Source of the DNA: Chitinophagaceae bacterium UBA2789
GTDB lineage: Bacteria; Bacteroidota; Bacteroidia; Chitinophagales; Chitinophagaceae
DNA: 18,156 nt
Assembly: GCA_002352145.1 (NCBI GenBank)
Contig: DEHX01000151.1
Coordinates: forward strand, 1 to 18,156
Direction: 5' to 3'
The notes under the pieces are model-generated. The model was not told where the DNA came from, made no database searches, and worked only from the letters and a program-made list of their open reading frames with translations. Both the position numbers and the translations under genes were made by a program. Below, in pieces: positions 1 through 7,307 of this stretch (position 1 is the stretch's first letter; each line of letters begins with the position of its first letter).

Positions 1-675
1 ACTGATAAGCATCCAAAAGCACTGGCTTTGGTAAATGGCAAATCATTGCTGCAACGAAACGTAGAATACCTGCAGCACTATGGCATCAAAGATGTAATGG
101 TAAATGTGCACCATTTTGCTGACCAGATTGAAGAAGCAATAGCTAAAAACAACGGATGGGGCAGTAATATCACTATCAGCGATGAAAGGGATTTTCTGCT
201 CGATACTGGCGGAGGGCTGCTGAAGGCAAAGCCTTTTTTTACTTCTGGTGAAAGATTCATAACCTGTAATGCTGACATACTTACTGACCTTGATATAAAT
301 AAGCTACTTGCTTTTCATGAAGGCAATGCTCCGCTTATTTCTTTTGGGGTATCAAAAAGGAAGACATCCCGCAATTTCCTTTTTGATGGAAACGGGCAAC
401 TCTGCGGCTGGCGAAATGACAATACAGGGGAAGAAAAAATCAGCCGGCATAATAAACACCTTGTTTCAAAAGCTTATAGTTGTGTAGTTGTTTTTGAGTA
501 CGCTGTTTTCCGGTTAATGGAACAGGCCGGTTTCTTGGGAAAGTTCTCGTTAACCGATGTATACCTGGAACTGGCCAAACAACATACAATTCTTGGCTAT
601 GATCATACAGGTGATAGATGGGCAGATGTAGGCAAAACGGAAAGTGTGGCTATAGCTGAATCACTTTTTTTATAA
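1..675 (+). CDS. Sugar-phosphate nucleotidyltransferase, 5'-truncated by the window edge
   Basis: The reading frame is open from base 1. It begins with TDKHPKALALVNGKSLL, the conserved segment following the GTRL(x)PLT nucleotide-binding loop of NTP_transferase proteins (mannose-1-phosphate guanylyltransferase, MurU and glucose-1-phosphate thymidylyltransferase relatives). The start codon and the glycine-rich loop must lie just upstream of the window; the TTG at 28 is internal. The in-window part is 224 residues. CNADILTDLD, about residues 91-100, carries the family Asp that binds the catalytic metal. DTGGGLLKA, about residues 63-71, is the usual substrate-proximal glycine stretch. The short size, with no C-terminal beta-helix, resembles MurU-type cytosolic enzymes that transfer a nucleotide onto a sugar-1-phosphate. 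The exact sugar and nucleotide cannot be read from the sequence. The family is sure; the substrate is not. Confidence 0.85.
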   Translation, partial: TDKHPKALALVNGKSLLQRNVEYLQHYGIKDVMVNVHHFADQIEEAIAKNNGWGSNITISDERDFLLDTGGGLLKAKPFFTSGERFITCNADILTDLDINKLLAFHEGNAPLISFGVSKRKTSRNFLFDGNGQLCGWRNDNTGEEKISRHNKHLVSKAYSCVVVFEYAVFRLMEQAGFLGKFSLTDVYLELAKQHTILGYDHTGDRWADVGKTESVAIAESLFL

Positions 676-686
676 AGTAATGCAAA

Positions 687-702
687 TACCATTTCAATGG
701 TA
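687..702. promoter_or_regulatory. Near-palindrome upstream of the M1 peptidase gene
   Basis: TACCATT (687-693) and AATGGTA (696-702) form a perfect 7-bp inverted repeat around a 2-nt centre, 12 nt after the upstream stop codon and 51 nt before the peptidase start. No T-tract follows, so it is not a classic terminator. It could be an operator or a weak hairpin; the role is unknown. Confidence 0.3.
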
Positions 703-752
703 GTACTCATCCCGTCATTTCCATTATCTTACGGCTTTCAAATACATACCAT

Positions 753-2708
753 ATGAAGAAATTTGTTTTGGCAGTTGTAGCTTGCTTTGTTTATGTTGGT
801 TTATGGGCCCAATCCGTCTATGATCATAAAGAAGCATTTCATCCCCAGTTTTATCCGTACCCCGGCAACGATTACCGCAGTGCCAGCGGCGAACCCGGAC
901 CCAAATACTGGCAAAACAGGGCAGATTATAAGATCAATGCTACTTTAGATACCGGCACCCACCGCATCACCGGTGATGTAGAAATTACTTATACTAACAA
1001 CAGCCCGGATAACCTGCGTTTTCTCTGGCTGCAACTAGATCAGAATATTTATAAAAAAGATTCCCGCGGTTCCGCCACTACTACAGAAGCAGGTGGTCGC
1101 TGGGCCAATGCAAAGTTTACCGATGGCTACAGCATTAAATCAGTAGCTCTTGAATCTAATGGAAAAAAAATCACTCCACAATACAACATTTCAGATACAA
1201 GAATGCAGGTTTGGTTGCAGGAAGCTGTAAAATCATCTGGCGGAAAAACAAAACTCTTTATTCAGTTTGAATTTACTGTACCGGAATATGGAACTGACAG
1301 GATGGGAAGATTAAAAACAAAAAATGGGATTGTATACGAAGTGGCACAATGGTTTCCCCGTATGTGTGTATATGATGATATTCAGGGATGGAATACCATG
1401 CCTTATATCGGAGCCGGTGAGTTTTATTTGGAATACGGAGATATAGAATTTACCGTTACTGCTCCTTCCAGCCTGATTATTGTTGGCTCGGGTGAATTAT
1501 TAAACCCGCAGGAATGTTATACACCAGAACAAATGAAGAGATGGGAAACTGCCAAAAACAGCGACAAAACAGTTGCTATCCGCAGTGACAAAGAAGTGAA
1601 TGACCCAACATCAAGACCCAGGCAAGCCAATTGCACATGGAAATTCAGGATCACCAATACAAGAGATGTGGCATGGGCGGCCAGCAAGGCATTTGTTCAA
1701 GATGCCGCAAAAATTAATTTACCCAGTGGTAAAAAATCATTAGCTATTAGTGTTTACCCTGTTGAAAGTATTAAAAAAGACGGGTGGCAGCGTTCGACAG
1801 AAATGGTAAAAGGTTCCATTGAACATTATTCCAAAAAATGGTTTGAATATCCTTACCCGGCAGCCACCAACGTAGCCGGTATAGTAGGCGGTATGGAATA
1901 TCCCGGTATTGTGTTTTGTAGCCATGCCGATTCAGGAACTGGTTTATGGGGTGTAACCGATCATGAGTTTGGCCATACCTGGTTCCCTATGATCGTTGGC
2001 AGCAATGAAAGAAGATATGCCTGGATGGATGAAGGATTCAATACATTCATTAATGGTCTTTCAACCGATGCTTTCAATAACGGTGAATTCAAAGAAACCA
2101 GTTTCTTCGGTGATCCCAATTCATCTTTCATGATTAAATATACTTTTGGAGATGAGATGGATGGCCTCTACACTTATCCGGATGTAATACAACAGGATAA
2201 TCTGGGCATTGCTGCCTATATGAAACCCGCACAAATGCTTACAGCATTGAGAGAAGTAGTATTAGGCAAAGATCGTTTTGATGCAGCGTTCAGGGAATAT
2301 ATCAACCGGTGGGCTTTTAAACATCCGACACCATGGGATTTCTTTCACACCATGGAAAATGTGTCCGGAGAAGACCTTAGCTGGTTCTGGAGAGGCTGGG
2401 TGCTCAACACCTGGAAGCTCGACCAAAAAGTAAAAGAAGTAAAGTATATCAAGGAAAATCCGGCTAATGGCGCTGATATTACTTTGGAAAATGCGGAAAA
2501 GATGGTAATGCCCGTTACGGTATTAATAAAAGAGACAAACGGAAAAGAACATCGTATTGATCTGCCGGTAGAAGTTTGGCAAAGAGGGGCAGAATGGCGG
2601 TTTAGTGTTCCCACTACCAGTGAGATCCGGGAAGTCATATTGGATCCCGACAAAAAATTACCGGACTGGAACCGGGAAAATAATTCCTGGAAGAAAAGGG
2701 CTTTTTAA
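753..2708 (+). CDS. M1 family zinc metallopeptidase (secreted aminopeptidase)
   Basis: The 651-residue protein starts with a signal peptide (about residues 1-19, cleavage after LWAQ), so it acts in the periplasm or outside the cell. The gluzincin site is complete: H404-E405-F-G-H408 supplies two zinc ligands and the general base, and E427 in MDEGF is the third ligand at the canonical spacing. GGMEYPG (379-385) is the counterpart of the GAMEN exopeptidase motif that binds the substrate N-terminus. The N-terminal 200 or so residues match the beta-sandwich domain of M1 enzymes. The length suits the shorter bacterial M1 peptidases lacking the full C-terminal superhelical domain. Expected activity is removal of N-terminal residues from peptides, feeding peptide catabolism. 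It appears monocistronic, with a terminator directly behind it. Substrate preference cannot be deduced. Confidence 0.92.
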   Translation: MKKFVLAVVACFVYVGLWAQSVYDHKEAFHPQFYPYPGNDYRSASGEPGPKYWQNRADYKINATLDTGTHRITGDVEITYTNNSPDNLRFLWLQLDQNIYKKDSRGSATTTEAGGRWANAKFTDGYSIKSVALESNGKKITPQYNISDTRMQVWLQEAVKSSGGKTKLFIQFEFTVPEYGTDRMGRLKTKNGIVYEVAQWFPRMCVYDDIQGWNTMPYIGAGEFYLEYGDIEFTVTAPSSLIIVGSGELLNPQECYTPEQMKRWETAKNSDKTVAIRSDKEVNDPTSRPRQANCTWKFRITNTRDVAWAASKAFVQDAAKINLPSGKKSLAISVYPVESIKKDGWQRSTEMVKGSIEHYSKKWFEYPYPAATNVAGIVGGMEYPGIVFCSHADSGTGLWGVTDHEFGHTWFPMIVGSNERRYAWMDEGFNTFINGLSTDAFNNGEFKETSFFGDPNSSFMIKYTFGDEMDGLYTYPDVIQQDNLGIAAYMKPAQMLTALREVVLGKDRFDAAFREYINRWAFKHPTPWDFFHTMENVSGEDLSWFWRGWVLNTWKLDQKVKEVKYIKENPANGADITLENAEKMVMPVTVLIKETNGKEHRIDLPVEVWQRGAEWRFSVPTTSEIREVILDPDKKLPDWNRENNSWKKRAF

Positions 2709-2711
2709 AAC

Positions 2712-2735
2712 AAACCCTCCGAAAGGAGGGTTTTT
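2712..2735 (+). terminator. Intrinsic terminator of the M1 peptidase gene
   Basis: AAACCCTCC (2712-2720), a GAAA tetraloop (2721-2724) and GGAGGGTTT (2725-2733) form a 9-bp hairpin continuing into TTTTT, 4 nt past the stop codon. It lies between convergent genes, but the U-tract favours the plus strand. Confidence 0.9.
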
Positions 2736-2762
2736 AAATATGTTCGAAGAGATAGTTTCAGT

Positions 2763-3143
2763 TTATTTAACAGCAATCATACTAATTTCTACATTAACAA
2801 ATTTGGGCAATGCAGAAACCTGTACTGTTTCCCTGGCAGGAAAATCTCCTTCAAAATATTTCCCATACACTTCATTGATAACACTAAACTGGTGCATATC
2901 AGTGATAAAAATAGTGGTCTTCACAACATTACTGAAAGTCATCCCTGCCTGCTGCAAAATAGCTTTCAGGTTATGCATCACCTGGTGTGTTTCTTCCTGT
3001 ACATCTTTATTTTTCAGCTCCCCGGTTGAAGGATCAATACAGATTTGCCCGGAAATGAAAAGCATATTACCGGACAGAATAGCCTGGTTATAAGGTCCGA
3101 TAGGCGCCGGGGCATCAGGGGTTTTAATAACGGTCTTACTCAT
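2763..3143 (-). CDS. ridA: RidA family (YjgF/YER057c/UK114) enamine/imine deaminase
   Basis: This 126-residue protein has the full length of the RidA family, which hydrolyses reactive 2-aminoacrylate and other enamine/imine intermediates released by PLP enzymes to keto acids and ammonia. Visible family marks are GPYNQA (16-21, with the conserved Tyr), FISGQICIDPSTGEL (29-43), and FPARETVQVSALP (101-113), in which R104 is the carboxylate-binding arginine that defines the catalytic RidA subfamily. VNVEISMIAV at the C-terminus closes the trimer-forming fold and holds the usual Glu. The protein is cytosolic. It is transcribed divergently from the dehydrogenase-like gene at 3208 with 64 nt between start codons, and convergently with the M1 peptidase. 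The annotation is secure; the physiological source of the imine is not visible from the neighbours. Confidence 0.93.
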   Translation of the reverse strand: MSKTVIKTPDAPAPIGPYNQAILSGNMLFISGQICIDPSTGELKNKDVQEETHQVMHNLKAILQQAGMTFSNVVKTTIFITDMHQFSVINEVYGKYFEGDFPARETVQVSALPKFVNVEISMIAVK

Positions 3144-3207
3144 AAGTTTAAATCAAATTAGGAATAACGAATTTAGGTTTATGTGTTTTCTTTGCAAAAA
3201 ATAGATT

Positions 3208-3837
3208 ATGAAGATTGCAGTCATTGCAGGAGAGAATGAAAAAGCAGAATTTCTGGAAAATGGGATTAATACAAGTAATGAAGTATTATGGCTTAACTCC
3301 CCGGAAAGTGTGCCGGCTGACTGCAACTGCTGTATTGATCTCTTGTTCAATAACGAATCCAGCAGGGTACAACTATTATCATCCCTTACCATACCGTTGA
3401 TTGTAGTGAATGCAGTAGCAATTACATCAGCCGGTTTGCCAGGCAACTTTATCCGCATAAACGGATGGTCTACTTTTATAAAACGGCATACAATTGAAGC
3501 TTGCTGCTTACAGGAATCGATGAAAGGAAAAGTTGAAGAGGTATTTGCCTGTTTTAATAAAAAAATTAACTGGACTCCTGATATACCTGGTTTTGTGGCT
3601 GCCCGCATCATTAGTTCAATTATCAATGAAGCTTATCTTGCATTGGGTGAAAAGGTGAGTACAAAAGCTGAAATAGATACGGCTATGAAATTAGGTACCA
3701 ATTATCCCTATGGCCCGTTTGAATGGAGTAGCAAAATTGGACTTACTTATGTTTACCAGTTATTGAAAGCCATGGCTGAAGAAAATGAACGCTATAAACC
3801 CGCTAATGAGTTAACAAAAGAAGTTAGTGCTTTATGA
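3208..3837 (+). CDS. 3-hydroxyacyl-CoA dehydrogenase-like protein with degenerate N-terminal domain
   Basis: Residues 127-205 are a clear 3HCDH C-terminal domain: PGFVAARIISSIINEAYLAL, then AEIDTAMKLGTNYPYGPFEWSSKIGL, with the family's PGF, NEA, ID.AM and P.GP.E signatures. The N-terminal part, about residues 1-125, should be a Rossmann NAD-binding domain but is short (209 residues in total against about 280-310 for stand-alone enzymes). It starts MKIAVIAGENEKA and has no GxGxxG loop. Aligned by eye, N85 in RINGWSTF falls where the catalytic His of the usual HFFNP segment belongs. The protein may therefore bind an acyl-CoA-like ligand without being a dehydrogenase; that is inference. Its TGA stop overlaps the tsaB start by ATGA, so the two are translationally coupled. 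A near -7 element, TTTCTTTG, lies at 3187-3194. Confidence 0.75.
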   Translation: MKIAVIAGENEKAEFLENGINTSNEVLWLNSPESVPADCNCCIDLLFNNESSRVQLLSSLTIPLIVVNAVAITSAGLPGNFIRINGWSTFIKRHTIEACCLQESMKGKVEEVFACFNKKINWTPDIPGFVAARIISSIINEAYLALGEKVSTKAEIDTAMKLGTNYPYGPFEWSSKIGLTYVYQLLKAMAEENERYKPANELTKEVSAL

Positions 3838-4511
3838 GCCTGTTATTAAACATAGATACCGCCCTTGAAACAGGATCTGTTTGCCTTGCTAATTCAGCAA
3901 CAATAATTGGAAGCAGTGTAAACCATCAGCAGCATGACCATGCTGCATGGCTGCACCCTGCCATTCATGAGCTTTTACAAAATAATAATTTGGAAGCCGG
4001 ACAATTAGATGCAATAGCCGTAACCATCGGTCCCGGTTCATACACCGGTCTCAGGATAGGCCTCTCTGCAGCAAAAGGTCTTTGTTATGCACTAAGTAAA
4101 CCTTTAATAACTGTAAGCACACTGGAAGTACTGGCCTCGTTAGCTGTTGATGAAGCCGATCAACTTATTTGTCCTGTTATCGATGCCCGGAGGATGGAGA
4201 TATTTACAGCACTTTACGATAAAGATCTTCAGCTTATCCGTAAACCCGGCGCTTTGGTTTTGCAACATGACAGCTTCAGCGATATTCTTTCAGATCAGCA
4301 GGTGCTTTTTTGTGGTAATGCTGTGACAAAAATGCAACCGCTTATTACCTCACCCAATGCTTCTTTTACAAACAAAGCTTCCACAGCCCTTCATCTCGCC
4401 TCGCTTGCTTATCAGCGTTTTACTTCAGGCTTATTTGCTGACCTTGCCTATACAGAGCCATTATATCTCAAGGAATTTTATTTTCCGCAACCGAAAGTAA
4501 AAGGGAATTAA
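3834..4511 (+). CDS. tsaB: tRNA threonylcarbamoyladenosine biosynthesis protein TsaB
   Basis: The 225-residue protein belongs to the TsaB/YeaZ group of the ASKHA superfamily. TsaB is the dimerising scaffold that works with TsaD and TsaE to transfer the threonylcarbamoyl group to A37 of ANN-decoding tRNAs. LNIDTALETGSVCLA (5-19) is the phosphate-1 region, and IGPGSYTGLRIGLSAAKGL (65-83) is the diagnostic TsaB motif. PVIDARRMEIFTALY corresponds to the conserved DARR.E.Y segment. The C-terminus ends in the usual P.YLKEF-type tail. The start at 3834 overlaps the upstream stop by 4 nt (ATGA) and agrees with the family N-terminus. It is cytosolic and expected to be essential or nearly so. No strong terminator follows before the ArsR promoter. 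Confidence 0.92.
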   Translation: MSLLLNIDTALETGSVCLANSATIIGSSVNHQQHDHAAWLHPAIHELLQNNNLEAGQLDAIAVTIGPGSYTGLRIGLSAAKGLCYALSKPLITVSTLEVLASLAVDEADQLICPVIDARRMEIFTALYDKDLQLIRKPGALVLQHDSFSDILSDQQVLFCGNAVTKMQPLITSPNASFTNKASTALHLASLAYQRFTSGLFADLAYTEPLYLKEFYFPQPKVKGN

Positions 4512-4591
4512 TTCGTCTTATCAGTCGGTAAGTTCTTTTCGCCGTTAATCACATTTAACAGGAGTAATTTCTCTTACCTGAAAGCCAACGA

Positions 4592-4599
4592 TATTTTTG
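4592..4599 (+). promoter_or_regulatory. Bacteroidota-type -7 element for the ArsR gene
   Basis: TATTTTTG matches the Bacteroidota -7 consensus TAnnTTTG exactly. It lies 22 nt upstream of the ATG at 4622, implying a leader of about 15 nt. No convincing TTTG -33 box is seen 19-21 nt upstream. Confidence 0.45.
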
Positions 4600-4621
4600 T
4601 ACTACCTCAAAGAAACTATTG

Positions 4622-4960
4622 ATGAACAACTACTCACTTACGATCAATTCTGTAGCAATGCCAGGCGATACTCTTAAAGTGGATCTGCTGGGTGTAAAAA
4701 AAGCTGCACTCGTTTTAAGGGCTATTAATCATAAACTCCGTCAACAGATATTAAAGCATATTGATGAAAACGGAAAAATAACTGTTACTGAGTTATACGT
4801 CGCTTTAAGATTAGAACAATCAGTTGCGTCTCAGCACCTGGCTATACTTAGAAAAGCCGGATTTGTTAAGACCAGCCGCAATGGTAAATTCATCTATTAT
4901 TCCGTGAATTCCAACCGTATAGAAGAGTTGAACCAGTTTGTAAAGAGTTTGGTAGGATAA
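4622..4960 (+). CDS. ArsR/SmtB-family winged-helix repressor, cysteine-free
   Basis: This 112-residue protein has the ArsR fold: a dimerising first helix (about 24-48, KKAALVLRAINHKLRQQILKHI), a helix-turn-helix (about 54-80, VTELYVALRLEQSVASQHLAILRKAG), a wing (RNGKFIYYSV, 86-95) and a C-terminal dimer helix. I chose the ATG at 4622 over the TTG immediately before it. There is no cysteine anywhere, so neither the CxC metal site of ArsR/SmtB nor the paired thiols of persulfide sensors such as BigR/SqrR are present. Histidines are few (H37, H46, H72). It lies 75 nt upstream of a co-directional persulfide dioxygenase fusion and is a plausible regulator of it, but the effector cannot be read from the sequence. 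Short stand-alone ArsR proteins of this kind usually act as DNA-bound repressors released by ligand. Confidence 0.88.
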   Translation: MNNYSLTINSVAMPGDTLKVDLLGVKKAALVLRAINHKLRQQILKHIDENGKITVTELYVALRLEQSVASQHLAILRKAGFVKTSRNGKFIYYSVNSNRIEELNQFVKSLVG

Positions 4961-4985
4961 ATTTCCCATTGTCATAAAACACAAA

Positions 4986-5017
4986 TTGAATTCATACCGC
5001 TTTAGCCGGTAAATTTG
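4986..5017 (+). promoter_or_regulatory. Promoter of the persulfide dioxygenase fusion
   Basis: TTG (4986-4988) and TAAATTTG (5010-5017, an exact TAnnTTTG -7 match) are separated by 21 nt, the expected spacing for the Bacteroidota housekeeping sigma factor. Transcription should begin near 5024, about 12 nt before the ATG at 5036. The alternative TTG start at 5015 would lie inside the -7 box, so this promoter decides the start codon. Confidence 0.6.
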
Positions 5018-5035
5018 CTGTTCAAAATTTCACCT

Positions 5036-6445
5036 ATGTTCATTAAGCAACTATACACAGGCTGCCTGAGTGAGGCTGCCTATTATATTGAAAGCAACGG
5101 CGAGGCAGCTGTTGTTGATCCCCTACGTGACATTGACGAATACCTGCAACTGGCCAATGAAAGGAAAGTCACCATTAAATATATTTTCGAAACACATTTC
5201 CATGCTGACTTTGTAAGTGGCCACCTTGATCTCAGTAACGCAACCGGTGCACCGATTGTGTATGGACCTAATACTGTTACAAAGTTTCCCGTTCATGTGG
5301 CAAAAGACGGAGAAAAATTTAGTGTGGGAAATCTGACAATTGAAGTATTACATACTCCCGGCCATACGTTGGAATCCACCTGCTATCTTTTGAAGGATGA
5401 AAAGGGTAAAGATCATTGTGTGTTCACCGGAGATACATTATTTGTTGGCGATGTTGGCCGTCCCGACCTGGCACAAAAAGGAGCTGAACTCACTACAAAC
5501 GATCTTGCGGGCATGATGTACGACAGCATTCATAACAAATTATTTCCTCTCGCTGATGAAGTAATTATTTATCCAGCACATGGAGCTGGCAGCAGTTGTG
5601 GTAAGAATCTGGGCAAAGAAACATTTAGTACTATAGGAGAGCAAAAGCAATATAACTATGCCCTGCAGGCGGCAACAAAAGAAGAATTCATAACAGCCGT
5701 TACTACAGGTATTGCTGCTCCGCCACAATATTTTCCTGTAAATGCCCGGATAAACAAAGAAGGGTATGATAGCATTAATGATGTACTGTCAAAAGGTCTT
5801 ACGCCATTATCAGTGAAGGCATTTAAAGCCGAACTGAATGAAGAAACAATTATTCTTGATACAAGGAACGCTACTGTTTTCACCCAAGGATTTGTGCCAG
5901 GCTCCATCAGTATTGGCCTGGAGGGAAGATTTGCCGAATGGGCAGGAAGCATTTTACCGTTTAATACACCTATGCTGCTGGTAACAGAACCGGGTAAAGA
6001 AAAAGAATCGATTGTCAGGTTGGCAAGAGTGGGTTTTGATAAAGTAAAAGGTTACCTGGATGGCGGCTACGATGCATGGCTAAAGGCAGGAGAAAATATT
6101 GATATGATCATTGATGTGGAAGCAGATGAGCTGATGATGGATATGCCACACGATACTAACCTTGTGATACTTGATGTAAGAAAAGTGACAGAATTTGGGG
6201 ATGGCCATCTAAAAGATGCCGTCAATATTCCGTTAGATGAAATGACTGATCCCGGTAACATTGCAAATCTTGAAGACAACATGAACCTTTATATTCATTG
6301 TGCCGGTGGTTATCGCAGTGTAATTGCAGCTTCACTTTTAAAACGCCAGGGCATACACAACTTGAGAAATGTACTGGGCGGATGGAGTAAAATAAAGGAA
6401 CAGGAAAAAGTAGAGATTATAAAAGAAAAGAGTGTGTTGAACTAA
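5036..6445 (+). CDS. Persulfide dioxygenase-rhodanese fusion (CstB-like MBL-fold protein)
   Basis: The 469-residue protein has three parts. Residues 1-245 or so are an ETHE1-type metallo-beta-lactamase domain with TH54FH56AD58F, H110 (TPGHTLES) and D133 (GDTLF), giving the two-His/one-Asp iron site of glutathione or CoA persulfide dioxygenases. F59 stands where classical MBL hydrolases have the fourth motif His, as is common in this branch. C188 in GSSCGK matches the extra cysteine of CstB enzymes. Residues about 255-355 form a rhodanese-like domain without a catalytic Cys. Residues about 365-455 form an active-type rhodanese domain with C422 in the CAGGYRS loop. The expected role is oxidation of low-molecular-weight persulfides to sulfite with onward sulfur transfer to thiosulfate, in the cytosol. 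The start follows from the promoter and the family N-terminus MFIKQLYTGCLSEA. Domain calls are strong; the thiosulfate step is inferred from CstB. Confidence 0.9.
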   Translation: MFIKQLYTGCLSEAAYYIESNGEAAVVDPLRDIDEYLQLANERKVTIKYIFETHFHADFVSGHLDLSNATGAPIVYGPNTVTKFPVHVAKDGEKFSVGNLTIEVLHTPGHTLESTCYLLKDEKGKDHCVFTGDTLFVGDVGRPDLAQKGAELTTNDLAGMMYDSIHNKLFPLADEVIIYPAHGAGSSCGKNLGKETFSTIGEQKQYNYALQAATKEEFITAVTTGIAAPPQYFPVNARINKEGYDSINDVLSKGLTPLSVKAFKAELNEETIILDTRNATVFTQGFVPGSISIGLEGRFAEWAGSILPFNTPMLLVTEPGKEKESIVRLARVGFDKVKGYLDGGYDAWLKAGENIDMIIDVEADELMMDMPHDTNLVILDVRKVTEFGDGHLKDAVNIPLDEMTDPGNIANLEDNMNLYIHCAGGYRSVIAASLLKRQGIHNLRNVLGGWSKIKEQEKVEIIKEKSVLN

Positions 6446-6477
6446 AAAAAGAGCTCTCGGTTGAGGGCTCTTTTTTT
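6444..6477. terminator. Bidirectional intrinsic terminator between convergent genes
   Basis: AGAGCTCTC (6450-6458), loop GGTT and GAGGGCTCT (6463-6471) form a 9-bp stem with one G-U pair. It is followed by seven T on the plus strand and preceded by seven A, so it can serve both the fusion gene and the oxygenase gene ending at 6508. Confidence 0.9.
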
Positions 6478-6507
6478 GTAAATTATTTTAATCCGTTAAA
6501 TCAGTAG

Positions 6508-7215
6508 TCACATTTTACTCTTTATCCATGCATCCAGTTCAGGTGAGCTTTCACAACTAATAATCGCCGCATATCTTGGTTTTGTTCCATTATGCACACC
6601 CACATGCCACAATCTTTGTGAGTCAACTACAAAATGGGCACCCTTCGGCATCGGTACATGGGCTTCACTTTCTTTGATGGGTAAATTATTTTCATCACTA
6701 TCGTACAGCAGCATATAGCTGTCTGGATTATCAGTCAGCTCGATCCACATTCTCACTACCCAGCCCTCTCCTTCCGGGTTCAGGCGGTTATTATCATCCC
6801 GGTGAACAGAACGCAGTGCCTGATCATGATTCTGTGGCTCCAGTTTGATGATACGAACCCTCCCAAAATTGGCAGGAATTGTTTTGATATAAGCCATCAG
6901 GTTGGGGCACAAATCCACATTTGAGGTAAACTTCGCTCCTTTATCCGGTTTTCCATTTTCCCAAAATCCTTTACACTCAATGGTACCATCGCAGGAAGCC
7001 AGCGGCGCAAAATTGGTATCACCACCACTTTTCCAGTCCATATAGGTTAAATTCTCCCACTCCGAAGAAGGGATATGAGATATATCCAGCGTCTTCATAA
7101 TGGCGTAGCCTTTTTCTTTCAAAACAGGCATTTCATAATGATTGGTATTGACCGGAATTTTTACAGACCAGTGTTCGCTGTGGGGCCAGAATATGGCAGG
7201 TGCATGTGATGACAT
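6508..7215 (-). CDS. Putative Fe(II)/2-oxoglutarate-dependent oxygenase (Asp/Asn hydroxylase-like)
   Basis: The 235-residue soluble protein is not one I can name, but it carries a double-stranded beta-helix oxygenase pattern. H138-R-D140, following a VRIIKLEP strand, is an HxD iron motif. H204 (RLWHVGVHNG; H208 is an alternative) supplies the distal His. R214, in KPRYAAIIS, sits about ten residues later, where the 2-oxoglutarate-binding arginine is expected. WVVRMWIELTDNPDSYMLLYD looks like the intervening jelly-roll strands of aspartyl/asparaginyl beta-hydroxylase-type proteins. The substrate could be a free amino acid, a peptide or a small metabolite. The gene starts 92 nt after the response-regulator gene on the same strand, with no terminator recognised between them, so it could be read-through output of that operon or independent. 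M29 and M40 are alternative starts. Motif assignment is by eye. Confidence 0.6.
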   Translation of the reverse strand: MSSHAPAIFWPHSEHWSVKIPVNTNHYEMPVLKEKGYAIMKTLDISHIPSSEWENLTYMDWKSGGDTNFAPLASCDGTIECKGFWENGKPDKGAKFTSNVDLCPNLMAYIKTIPANFGRVRIIKLEPQNHDQALRSVHRDDNNRLNPEGEGWVVRMWIELTDNPDSYMLLYDSDENNLPIKESEAHVPMPKGAHFVVDSQRLWHVGVHNGTKPRYAAIISCESSPELDAWIKSKM

Positions 7216-7307
7216 AAAAAAAGATTAAGGTTGTTGATTTCGTAAGTTGCTAAAATAGGAAATATAGGCAAACCATGAATTGACATTTACCGATCTTGCC
7301 ACAATTA

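Noticed and set aside
704..737. Third copy of the 10049/12210 repeat ahead of the M1 peptidase gene (shared TACTC and CCCGTC blocks followed by TTTC)
   Set aside because: The similarity needs a gap and fails after about 20 bases; too weak to separate from chance in pyrimidine-rich intergenic DNA.
2605..3093. Plus-strand 162-codon frame running across the terminator and ridA
   Set aside because: It overlaps the M1 gene end, an intrinsic terminator and the antisense of a well-supported ridA gene; no family resemblance.
5656..5952. Minus-strand 98-codon frame inside the persulfide dioxygenase fusion
   Set aside because: It lies entirely opposite a strongly conserved coding region and has no recognisable domain or promoter; it is a shadow frame.
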